From the NCBI RefSeq assembly GCF_900141805.1, contig NZ_FQYN01000002.1:124001-188000 (forward strand): 64,000 nucleotides of DNA, in the 5' to 3' direction. Made by a program: the position numbers and the translations under genes. Below the pieces are notes generated by a model. The model was given only the letters and a program-made list of their open reading frames with translations, made no database searches and was not told the origin of the DNA. This DNA comes from Hymenobacter daecheongensis DSM 21074. GTDB taxonomy: Bacteria > Bacteroidota > Bacteroidia > Cytophagales > Hymenobacteraceae. Within the stretch, counting starts at the first letter, position 1. Every line of letters begins with the position of its first letter. Below are positions 57,525-64,000 of this stretch, piece by piece.

Positions 57525-58019
57525 CTACCACTGCAGCCGCTGGCTTTCCTCGCCGTCGCGGAACAGGGCGCTTTGCTTCCGGCCGTTGGCTTCCACGTTC
57601 ACGATGTTCATTTCGTCGGGGAAAATATCAAGTAGCAGGCGGTGGCGCAGGTAAATGCCTTTTATGGGTTTGGCCAGCTTCACCGAGAAGTAAACCCAGT
57701 GCGCGTCGCTTTCCTTCTGGAAGCCGATGAGGCGTATGGGCAGCGCCTCGCCGGGCTTGGTGCCGAAGCTGATGGAGCGGCTGAGCAAGGCCGTGAGCAG
57801 CGGCGTGACCTGGGCTTTGGGCGTTTCGGTGAGGCTGATAGGCTTGGGCTGATCGACGGAAAGCGCTTTCTCGAAGTCATCGGTAAAGACTTTCAGGGCT
57901 ACTTCCAGCTGCTGTTTCGGTGCATTGTAGCGCACCTCCATGATGGAGGCGTGGTAGGTATGGGCCGCGGCGGCGAGGCCGGCAGCAAGCAGCAAAAGCA
58001 GAAGAATCAGACGACGCAT
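57525..58019 (-). CDS. DUF6702-like exported protein
   Basis: A 164-residue protein with signal peptide (MRRLILLLLLLAAGLAAAAH) and a beta-rich body (HASIMEVRYNAPKQQLEVAL and FPDEMNIVNVEANGRKQSALF). It resembles the DUF6702 group of small exported Bacteroidota proteins of unknown function; this assignment is from memory of the pattern. It ends in TAG at 57525-57527. The same frame stays open for about 110 further codons through the 21-bp array. A long GC-rich inverted repeat lies upstream. Confidence 0.7.
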   Translation of the reverse strand: MRRLILLLLLLAAGLAAAAHTYHASIMEVRYNAPKQQLEVALKVFTDDFEKALSVDQPKPISLTETPKAQVTPLLTALLSRSISFGTKPGEALPIRLIGFQKESDAHWVYFSVKLAKPIKGIYLRHRLLLDIFPDEMNIVNVEANGRKQSALFRDGEESQRLQW

Positions 58020-58042
58020 ACCAGGGCTAAGGTTAAAAAACT

Positions 58043-58175
58043 AGCTCCCCTCCTTTTTTAAGGAGGGGTTGGGGGTGGTTCAATCGTTGAACGATGACTA
58101 GAATTAGCTATCCGCCTAACGACTTCTAGCTCTAGCTGACCACCCCCAACCCCTCCTTAAAAAAGGAGGGGAGCT
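58043..58175. repeat. GC-rich inverted repeat CCCCTCC/GGAGGGG type
   Basis: Perfect 37-bp arms (58043-58079, 58139-58175). Each arm is itself a hairpin (CCCCTCCTTTTTTAAGGAGGGG) followed by TTGGGGGTGGT. It lies between rseP and the DUF6702-like gene. A split copy is at 11344-11650. Confidence 0.93.
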
Positions 58176-58197
58176 TTTAGTTCTAGTTCAAATTGGC

Positions 58198-59523
58198 TTA
58201 GAAAATAGCTTTGATGGCGTCGTTGAAAATCACGAAGACCATCAGCCCCAGAATCAGGACCATGCCTACTTTCTGGGCGTTTTCGAGGAACGAGTCCGAG
58301 GGCTTGCGGCCGGCTATCATCTCGTAGAGCAGGAATATGACGTGGCCGCCATCCAGGGCTGGAATGGGCAGTAGGTTCATGAAGGCCAGCACCATCGAGA
58401 GCATGCCGGTGAGCAGCCAGAAATGCTCCCAGTCCCATTGCCCGCCATATTGCTGGGCAATGGCCATCGGCCCACCCAACGACTTGCGGGCCGAGGCCTC
58501 GCCGCGGAAGATTTTACCGAAGGCCGTGAGCTGCGTTGTAATCACGCCAAAGGCCTTTTTGGTGCCCACCGGCACCGATTCGGCCAGGCCGTAGGTGCGC
58601 GTGGCCGAGCGCAGCAAGGACTTGGGCATGAAGCCCAGTTTGCCGTCCTCGTCGATGGTAGCTGTCAGCGTGAGGGTTTCCGCGCCGCGCTTCACCAGCA
58701 GCGGCGTGGCCTTGCCGGCATTGGCTTTCAGGGCCGCCTGCAGCTGGGGAAAGAAGCGCGTATCCTGGCCGCCTACTTTCAAAATCTGGTCACCGACCTG
58801 CACGCCGGCCTTGGCGGCGGGGCTGCCCGACGAAATCTGGCCGACCTCAAACGGATTCAGCGGCAGCACGAAGGGTGTCTGGTTTTTGTCGGAGAGCTGG
58901 TCCATGAAGTCCACGGGCACGCGGATGTCGACCAGCTGGCCATTGCGCTCCACGGTGTAGTAGCCGTTTTGCCCGATGAGCACATCAGGCTTATACACGT
59001 CGTCGAACTCGGTGAACGGGCGGCCGTTGATCTTCACGATTTTGTCGCCGGTGCGGAAGCCGATTTTCTGGCCCAGCTCGTTGGGCTGCACGCCGTATTT
59101 CACCTCCGAAGCGGGCAAATATTCTTCGCCATACTTAAAGGTGAGCAGCGAGAAGATGACGATGCCGGTGATGACGTTCATGATAATGCCACCCAGCATC
59201 ACGATAAGGCGCTGCCAGGCCGGCTTCGAGCGGAACTCGTTGGGCTGCGGCTCAGCGGAAAGCTGGTCGGCGTCGGTGGTTTCGTCGATCATGCCGTGGA
59301 TGGCCACGTAGCCGCCCAGCGGAAACCAGCCCAGGCCGTATTCCGTCTCGCCGATCTTCTTTTTGAGCAGCGCGAAATTCATCACGCCCGGCATCGGAAA
59401 CAGGAAGTCGAAGAAGATGTAGAACTTATCGACCCGGATCTTGAAGTACTTGGCCGCCGCGAAGTGGCCGAACTCGTGCAAACCAACCAGAATGGAAAGG
59501 CCCAGCAGCATCTGGCCGGCCAT
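58198..59523 (-). CDS. rseP: Site-2 protease RseP
   Basis: Intramembrane zinc metalloprotease that cleaves anti-sigma factors and leftover signal peptides. The zinc motif HEFGH is at residues 16-20 in the first helix, one or two PDZ domains lie in the middle (GSPAAKAGVQVGDQILKVGG), and the third-helix motif NLLPIPALDGGH supplies the Asp ligand. Length 441 matches E. coli (450). The ATG at 59523 is preferred over TTG at 59538. dxr lies upstream on the same strand, a widespread pairing, but a 199-bp gap with a palindrome separates them. Confidence 0.95.
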   Translation of the reverse strand: MAGQMLLGLSILVGLHEFGHFAAAKYFKIRVDKFYIFFDFLFPMPGVMNFALLKKKIGETEYGLGWFPLGGYVAIHGMIDETTDADQLSAEPQPNEFRSKPAWQRLIVMLGGIIMNVITGIVIFSLLTFKYGEEYLPASEVKYGVQPNELGQKIGFRTGDKIVKINGRPFTEFDDVYKPDVLIGQNGYYTVERNGQLVDIRVPVDFMDQLSDKNQTPFVLPLNPFEVGQISSGSPAAKAGVQVGDQILKVGGQDTRFFPQLQAALKANAGKATPLLVKRGAETLTLTATIDEDGKLGFMPKSLLRSATRTYGLAESVPVGTKKAFGVITTQLTAFGKIFRGEASARKSLGGPMAIAQQYGGQWDWEHFWLLTGMLSMVLAFMNLLPIPALDGGHVIFLLYEMIAGRKPSDSFLENAQKVGMVLILGLMVFVIFNDAIKAIF

Positions 59524-59577
59524 GATTACTATTTCCAAAGCGAAATCGGGGAAGTGGGGAAAGTTTAAGAAAACGGG

Positions 59578-59691
59578 CTGTCATCCTTTATCTGGCGTAC
59601 GCTTGCGAAGGACCTTATCAGGTTGGAACAAGTCGTACCAACGATTGCCGTTCGGCCGTGATAAGGTCCTTCGCTTTGCTCAGGATGACAG
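59578..59691. repeat. REP-like palindrome, GTCATCCTGAGC variant
   Basis: Right arm CTTCGCTTTGCTCAGGATGACAG (up to 59691, reading 20 bases or fewer at a time) and left arm CTGTCATCC...GCGAAGGACCTTATCA (59578-59620), with partial divergence in the left arm. It fills the dxr-rseP spacer. Confidence 0.8.
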
Positions 59692-59722
59692 ACGCAAAAT
59701 GAAGCAGGCTATTGCAGCAACC

Positions 59723-60889
59723 CTACCCCCGCCCAACTAATTCCTGCGCGACGCGGCGCGTTTCGCCGTCGGTTTGCACATAGTCGTCGAGGGAAGGAGT
59801 GGCAAGGTACGAAACCTTGGTGAGGCAGTTTTCGACCAGCGTGGGCATTTCCAGAAACCCGATTTCGTCGCGCAGAAAGGCGGCCACGGCCACTTCGTTG
59901 GCCGCGTTCAGCACGCAGGGCGCGTTACCGCCGCGGCGCATGGCCTCGAAGGCCAGGGGCAGATTGCGGAACGTGGCGCGGTCGGGCTGCTCGAAAGTGA
60001 GCTGGGGATAGTCGAGGAAGGAGAAGCGGGGGAAGTCGGACGGCAGGCGCTCGGGGTAGCCCAGGGCGTATTGAATGGGTAGCTTCATATCGGGCAGGCC
60101 GAGCTGGGCCTTGAGGGAGCCATCCTGAAACTGCACCAGCGAGTGAATAATGCTCTGCGGATGCACTACTACGTCGATCTGGTCATCCCGGAGCCCAAAC
60201 AGCCACTTGGCCTCAATCACTTCCAGGCCCTTGTTCATCAAGGAGGCCGAGTCGATGGTGATTTTGGCGCCCATATCCCAATTTGGGTGCTTCAGGGCCT
60301 GGGCTTTGGTGACGGTGGCCAGCTGCGCGGCCGTGCGGCCCCGAAACGGGCCACCGGACGCCGTAAGAATGATTTTCTCAATCGGATTGCGCTCCTCCCC
60401 GACCAGGCACTGGAAAATAGCCGAGTGCTCCGAATCGACGGGATACAGGCCCACGCCGTGCTTTTTGACCAACTCCGTTATGAGCTGGCCGGCTACTACG
60501 AGGGTTTCCTTGTTGGCCAGGGCAATGTCTTTGCCGGCCCGGATGGCGGCCACCGTGGGCAGCAGACCTGCGTAGCCTACCATCGCCGTCAGCACGATAT
60601 CGGTGGTGGGGCGGCCGGCTATTTCGGTGAGGGCAGCGGCCCCGGCCAGCACTTCGGTGGGCTGCCCGGCCAGGGCGGCTTTCACGAGGTCATACTGGCG
60701 CTCGTCGCCGATGACCACGGCGGCGGGCCGGAACTCCAGCGCCTGCCGGATCAGCAGGCTGGCGTTGGACTGGGCCGACAGCGCCGCCACCCGGAAGCGG
60801 CCGGGGTGGGCGCGAATCACGTCGAGGGCCTGGGTGCCGATGGAGCCGGTGGAGCCGAGCAGGGTGACGCGTTTGGGGGAAGCAGACAT
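59723..60889 (-). CDS. dxr: 1-deoxy-D-xylulose 5-phosphate reductoisomerase
   Basis: NADPH-dependent second enzyme of the MEP pathway, turning DXP to MEP for isoprenoid synthesis. The N-terminal nucleotide motif is LLGSTGSIGTQAL, the metal-binding Asp/Glu are in VDSEHSAIFQCL, and ILTASGGPFRG and MGAKITIDSASLMNKGLEVIE (in parts) complete the active site. Length 388 is normal. A -7 box lies upstream at 60931-60938. Confidence 0.96.
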   Translation of the reverse strand: MSASPKRVTLLGSTGSIGTQALDVIRAHPGRFRVAALSAQSNASLLIRQALEFRPAAVVIGDERQYDLVKAALAGQPTEVLAGAAALTEIAGRPTTDIVLTAMVGYAGLLPTVAAIRAGKDIALANKETLVVAGQLITELVKKHGVGLYPVDSEHSAIFQCLVGEERNPIEKIILTASGGPFRGRTAAQLATVTKAQALKHPNWDMGAKITIDSASLMNKGLEVIEAKWLFGLRDDQIDVVVHPQSIIHSLVQFQDGSLKAQLGLPDMKLPIQYALGYPERLPSDFPRFSFLDYPQLTFEQPDRATFRNLPLAFEAMRRGGNAPCVLNAANEVAVAAFLRDEIGFLEMPTLVENCLTKVSYLATPSLDDYVQTDGETRRVAQELVGRG

Positions 60890-60930
60890 TACGGGAATTC
60901 AGATGCGGGGAAGCGCAGAGCGCTGGTAGG

Positions 60931-60938
60931 CAAAAGTA
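60931..60938 (-). promoter_or_regulatory. Predicted -7 box of dxr
   Basis: On the minus strand this reads TACTTTTG, an exact TAnnTTTG match, 41 bp from the dxr ATG. Confidence 0.6.
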
Positions 60939-61032
60939 CGGGGAAGTTTGGCTTGCCGCCGCGTTCGGGCCGCCTTCCGTGCACCTACGGCCCGAAAAGC
61001 CCGTACTTTGGGTTTTAGCCCTTTCTACGCCC

Positions 61033-61521
61033 GTGACCAGCCCTACGCCCGCCGTCAGTCCTTCCGCCTTCGACAAAGCCCGCAACGGGCTCTGGACCAG
61101 CCTGCAAAAGCACCTGGAAACCGTGTACGCCGCCGAAAAGGACTTCCGCGCCGCCACGTCGTTCACCGATGCCTTCCCCTTCTCCCCCGCCGCCTTCGAG
61201 CCCCAGGTGCTACTCGACTACCAGCAGCACCGCGCCCAGCTGCGCGACCTGTACATCGACGAAACCACCCAGCTCGACAGCCTGGTGAAAGCCGTGCGCA
61301 CCAAAAGCTACGAGGAAGACGGAAAGAAGCTTCTGCTCCTGATGATTCTGGGCTACATGGACATCGCCGAAACCATCTTCGCGCTGCTGGACGTGCGTCG
61401 GCCAAGCAAGCTGGAAAAGGACGAGGAGTTGGAAGAAACCACCGCCAAGTTTGAGCGGGTGAAGAACTTCGTGCGGCTGAATATTAAGGGGATTTCGGGT
61501 TTGCTGCCGAAGATGGGTTAG
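61033..61521 (+). CDS. Soluble helical protein, unknown function
   Basis: About 162 residues from GTG at 61033 (MTSPTPAVSPSAFDKARNGL). It is alpha-helical and charged, without signal peptide or membrane segment, and contains a short hydrophobic helix (KLLLLMILGYMDIAETIFALL, in parts). I do not recognise the family. A GTG 54 bp upstream is open, but a one-mismatch -7 box (TACTTTGG, 61004-61011) lies within that stretch. It is divergent from dxr and convergent with the GreA-like gene. Confidence 0.6.
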   Translation: MTSPTPAVSPSAFDKARNGLWTSLQKHLETVYAAEKDFRAATSFTDAFPFSPAAFEPQVLLDYQQHRAQLRDLYIDETTQLDSLVKAVRTKSYEEDGKKLLLLMILGYMDIAETIFALLDVRRPSKLEKDEELEETTAKFERVKNFVRLNIKGISGLLPKMG

Positions 61522-61532
61522 TTTCTCTTAAT

Positions 61533-61636
61533 AAAGAACGTCATGCTGAGCTTGTCGAAGCATCTCTACCGCTTCGGCGCTGGGTTCTTCAACGAAGCGG
61601 TAGAGATGCTTCGACAAGCTCAGCATGACGTTCTTT
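61533..61636. repeat. REP-like palindrome, GTCATGCTGAGC variant, perfect 44-bp arms
   Basis: Arms 61533-61576 and 61593-61636 are perfectly complementary around 16 nt; core GTCATGCTGAGCTTGTCGAA. It lies between convergent genes, and the T run at its right end could help it act as a terminator. Confidence 0.95.
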
Positions 61637-61660
61637 TTCTCGACAACAGGCGGGGCATAA

Positions 61661-62119
61661 TCAAAGCACCGCCTCCACGCGCACCGCCTTCCCATTAAAC
61701 ATCGCTTCCTCCCCGGCGCGCTTGCCGCTCAGGGCCACTGCCACCGGAGCCGCCGCCGATACGGCGAAATAGTCTACGCCATCCACTGAGAGCTTGCCGG
61801 CGCTGATGCTGATGAAAAACCAGCCCATGCTGGTGTGCACCAAAGCCCCCGGATGCACGGAGTCGCAGGGTTTGGTGGGGTCAATGCGCTGCAGCTCGGC
61901 TTGCAGTTGGCGGGCCTGCTGGAGTTGCACCAGGTTTCGGTCCCGCTCGTTCTGGGCCATGGCGCGGCCGGTTTCGTACTTGTCGCCGGCGCTGCTCTTG
62001 GTTTCGGAGTTGGCCGATTCCTGCGCCGCGTTGATAGCGGCCTGAATGGCGCTGAGGCGGTCCTGGACGTATTGTTGGCAGGCGGTGTAGAGGGCGGGTT
62101 TGATACTGTTCTTATCCAT
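61661..62119 (-). CDS. GreA/GreB-like small coiled-coil protein
   Basis: A 152-residue protein with an N-terminal helical, Gln/Ala-rich part (KSSAGDKYETGRAMAQNERD) and a beta-rich C-terminal part (GALVHTSMGWFFISISAGKL), similar in layout to Bacteroidota proteins annotated as GreA/GreB-family factors. True GreA tip acidic residues are not obvious, so transcript cleavage activity is doubtful. Its first 8 nt overlap the end of the upstream PD-(D/E)XK-like gene, suggesting translational coupling or a recent insertion. Confidence 0.65.
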   Translation of the reverse strand: MDKNSIKPALYTACQQYVQDRLSAIQAAINAAQESANSETKSSAGDKYETGRAMAQNERDRNLVQLQQARQLQAELQRIDPTKPCDSVHPGALVHTSMGWFFISISAGKLSVDGVDYFAVSAAAPVAVALSGKRAGEEAMFNGKAVRVEAVL

Positions 62120-62591
62120 TCTTGGGAACTGGCGCTTGTAGTGTAGCAGCTACATTTGCAAATGAATATTCACGCAACAAAGGCATATTCTTCTGGCTAA
62201 TGTTGAGGCCCCATTCAGGCTTTGATTTCATACCATCACCGTAATTCCTATCACGGAATAAAGCATTTTCATTTTCCCAGGCCCAAGATGGTATCAGATA
62301 GCAGTCAGGCTCTTTGCCATGAGTTAGAATTACCACTGCAGCATACAGGTTACGACGAGACTCAAAACTCCACTTAGGGAAAAATATGTAGCCAGAATTA
62401 CGGATTGACTTTACCTGAATGTCATAATAAGATTCGCCATTAACCCGAAGTACAAAGTCTATTCCTTTGTCATCGACTTCTGATGAATAAATATCGAACC
62501 CATATAGCGCGCACTTCATTTTAACAAAATACTCAGCGAAGCGCCCTACTTGTAAAGGCTTTAAACGACTCCAGTCGTATTCATTGTTCAT
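62112..62591 (-). CDS. PD-(D/E)XK nuclease-like protein, probably acquired
   Basis: A 159-residue protein with the core pattern of the PD-(D/E)XK fold: Glu20 (VGRFAEYFVKMK), Asp45 in DDKGIDFVLRV, and the QVK triad end at 59-61 (YYDIQVKSI). The Gln in place of Asp/Glu is known in some DUF4365-like nucleases. The gene is clearly more AT-rich than its neighbours, which points to horizontal transfer. Whether it acts in defence, as a toxin or in repair is not shown; no methyltransferase or antitoxin is adjacent. Confidence 0.65.
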   Translation of the reverse strand: MNNEYDWSRLKPLQVGRFAEYFVKMKCALYGFDIYSSEVDDKGIDFVLRVNGESYYDIQVKSIRNSGYIFFPKWSFESRRNLYAAVVILTHGKEPDCYLIPSWAWENENALFRDRNYGDGMKSKPEWGLNISQKNMPLLREYSFANVAATLQAPVPKNG

Positions 62592-62652
62592 ACATCGTGT
62601 GTTTGAAGATTTAGAATGGGGAAGTCATAGTTGAGGTTTCAAGATGCAGCTT

Positions 62653-64000
62653 TCAATCCACCCCCAACAGCCCATCGGCCACCGTCCTATCGTTGCTCAA
62701 CCGCGGCACCTTGTTCTGCCCACCTAGCTTGCCCAGACTTTTCATGTAGCGCTGAAATGCCCCGGCGGGCAGGCTCGTCAGGCGCAAGGGGGCCAGAATA
62801 GTACCGGTGAGCAAGTCGTCATAATATACATTGCGGCGGCGCAGACCGGCATCCAGGGCGGCGGCGAAGGCGGCGGTATCGTGGGGCGGGCGGGCGAATT
62901 CTACCAACCACTCATGCTGGCTTGGCTCGTTGGGATCGGTGCTCACGTGGGGGGCCACGGTGAATTCCACTACTTCCACCTCCGGGAATTGGCTCATCGC
63001 CTCGCGCAGCGTCTGCTCCACCTCTTCGCCGATTACGTGCTCCCCGAAGGCCGACAAAAAGTGCTTGATGCGGCCCGATACCACCACGCGGTGCGGGGCC
63101 AGACTCACGAAGCGCACCGTGTCGCCGAGGCTGTAGGCCCACAGGCCGGCGTTGGAGCTGAGCACCAGGGCGTATTGCTTATCCAGTTCTACTTCGCCGA
63201 TGGTCAGGCGGGGCGCGTCGGGCTCGAAGAACTGTTCGGCGGGGATGAACTCGTAGAAGATACCCGCATTCAATAGCAGTAGCAGGCCGGGGCCGGCCGT
63301 GTCCTGGAAGGCCAAAAAGCCCTCGGAAGCCGGGAAAAGCTCGATGCTATCCACGGGCCGGCCGATGGTTTCGAACAGCTTGGCGCGGTAGGGCTCGAAG
63401 TTCACGCCGCCGTACACGAACAGGTCGAAGTGCGGGAAAATGTCCTTTACGGGCTTGCCGGTCAGCTGTACCAGCTTGTCGAAATACATCTGCACCCAGG
63501 GCGGAATGCCCGAAATCAGGGTCATATTCTCGGGCAGGGTTTCTTCCACAATGTGGTCGAGCTTGGTTTCCCAGTCCTCGATGCAGTTCGTGGTGTAGGT
63601 GGGCAGCTGGTTGCGCCGCAGATAGGCCGGCACATGATGGTTCACGATGCCCGACAGCCGCCCGGTATGGATACCACCCACCTGCTCCAGTTCCGGGGAG
63701 CCCGACAAAAACATCAGCTTGCCGTCCAGAAACCGGCTTTTGCCCGTGCGGTGTACGTAGTGCAGCAGCGCGTCGCGGGCCCCGTTGATGTGGTTTGGGA
63801 TGCTGTCCGCGGTGAGTGGAATATACTTGGCGCCGGAGGTGGTGCCCGAGGTTTTGGCCAGATACAGCGGCTTGCCGGGCCAAAGCACATCAGCCTCGCC
63901 GGCCTTCACGCGGTTGAAATACGGGGCCAGCGCCTCGTAGTCCCGCACCGGCACCAGGCGGGCGAAGTCGGCGGGCGTGCGAATATCCTGGAAGCTATGG
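62653..64000 (-). CDS. GH3-family acyl-adenylating enzyme, 5' end beyond window
   Basis: C-terminal 449 or so codons of a GH3 (auxin-responsive promoter family) protein; the frame is open to the right edge. The ATP-binding motif LAKTSGTTSGAKYIPLT and the motifs LFPASEGFLAFQD and GLWAYSLGDTVRF are those of plant and bacterial GH3 enzymes, which adenylate carboxylic acids and may conjugate them to amino acids. In Bacteroidota such genes are common and their substrate is unknown. The gene ends 62 bp after the AT-rich nuclease-like gene starts. Confidence 0.9.
   Translation of the reverse strand, partial: HSFQDIRTPADFARLVPVRDYEALAPYFNRVKAGEADVLWPGKPLYLAKTSGTTSGAKYIPLTADSIPNHINGARDALLHYVHRTGKSRFLDGKLMFLSGSPELEQVGGIHTGRLSGIVNHHVPAYLRRNQLPTYTTNCIEDWETKLDHIVEETLPENMTLISGIPPWVQMYFDKLVQLTGKPVKDIFPHFDLFVYGGVNFEPYRAKLFETIGRPVDSIELFPASEGFLAFQDTAGPGLLLLLNAGIFYEFIPAEQFFEPDAPRLTIGEVELDKQYALVLSSNAGLWAYSLGDTVRFVSLAPHRVVVSGRIKHFLSAFGEHVIGEEVEQTLREAMSQFPEVEVVEFTVAPHVSTDPNEPSQHEWLVEFARPPHDTAAFAAALDAGLRRRNVYYDDLLTGTILAPLRLTSLPAGAFQRYMKSLGKLGGQNKVPRLSNDRTVADGLLGVD

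Overview
The window reads as a chromosomal segment of a GC-rich member of the Bacteroidota, most like Hymenobacter or a close relative (inference from gene content; no search was run). The signs are three SusC/SusD outer-membrane import loci, type IX secretion parts (PorQ and a PorE-like lipoprotein), many -7 boxes of the Bacteroidota form TAnnTTTG ahead of genes, few Shine-Dalgarno sequences, and a GH3-family enzyme. Forty-nine protein genes are called. No rRNA, tRNA, CRISPR array or complete insertion sequence was recognised.

Layout. 1-3.8 kb: an M16 protease cut by the left edge, two unknown genes and an SPFH/prohibitin protein. 3.8-8.3 kb: a SusC-SusD pair on the minus strand. 8.6-15 kb: RNase D, then the glyoxylate shunt genes aceA and aceB with a divergent ScfR-like regulator; a perfect 16-bp palindrome sits between the two predicted promoters. 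15-37.8 kb: mostly housekeeping genes (MltG, FadL-like porin with a degenerate SGNH lipoprotein, Dtd, MazG, ComB, GcvT, RNase HII, Nudix, PlsC-like, GatC, cobalamin adenosyltransferase, IlvE, RF2 with its programmed frameshift), plus a CZB domain protein - histidine kinase - response regulator operon and a 1013-residue membrane/helical-repeat protein beside an ABC ATPase. 38-48.6 kb: two tandem SusC/SusD loci, the second with a third lipoprotein. 48.7-64 kb: SDR oxidoreductase, HslU, PorQ, Lon, PorE-like protein, DUF6702-like protein, RseP, Dxr, a GreA-like protein overlapping an AT-rich PD-(D/E)XK-like gene, and a GH3-family protein cut by the right edge.

The least explained part is between genes. 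Many spacers hold long inverted repeats from several families; seven share the core GTCAT-n-C-n-GAGC...GAAG in each arm. One element contributes the stop codons of both flanking genes, and one sits inside another. Two separate arrays have an exact 21-bp period (14 and 9 units, no indels). Each lies just 3' of a gene, runs in that gene's orientation, and continues its reading frame beyond a TAG stop as a related heptapeptide of the form [DE]-[PD]-x-[WR]-L-[NS]-x. A third array, of 41-bp units, follows lon. These arrays are the best candidates for something undescribed.
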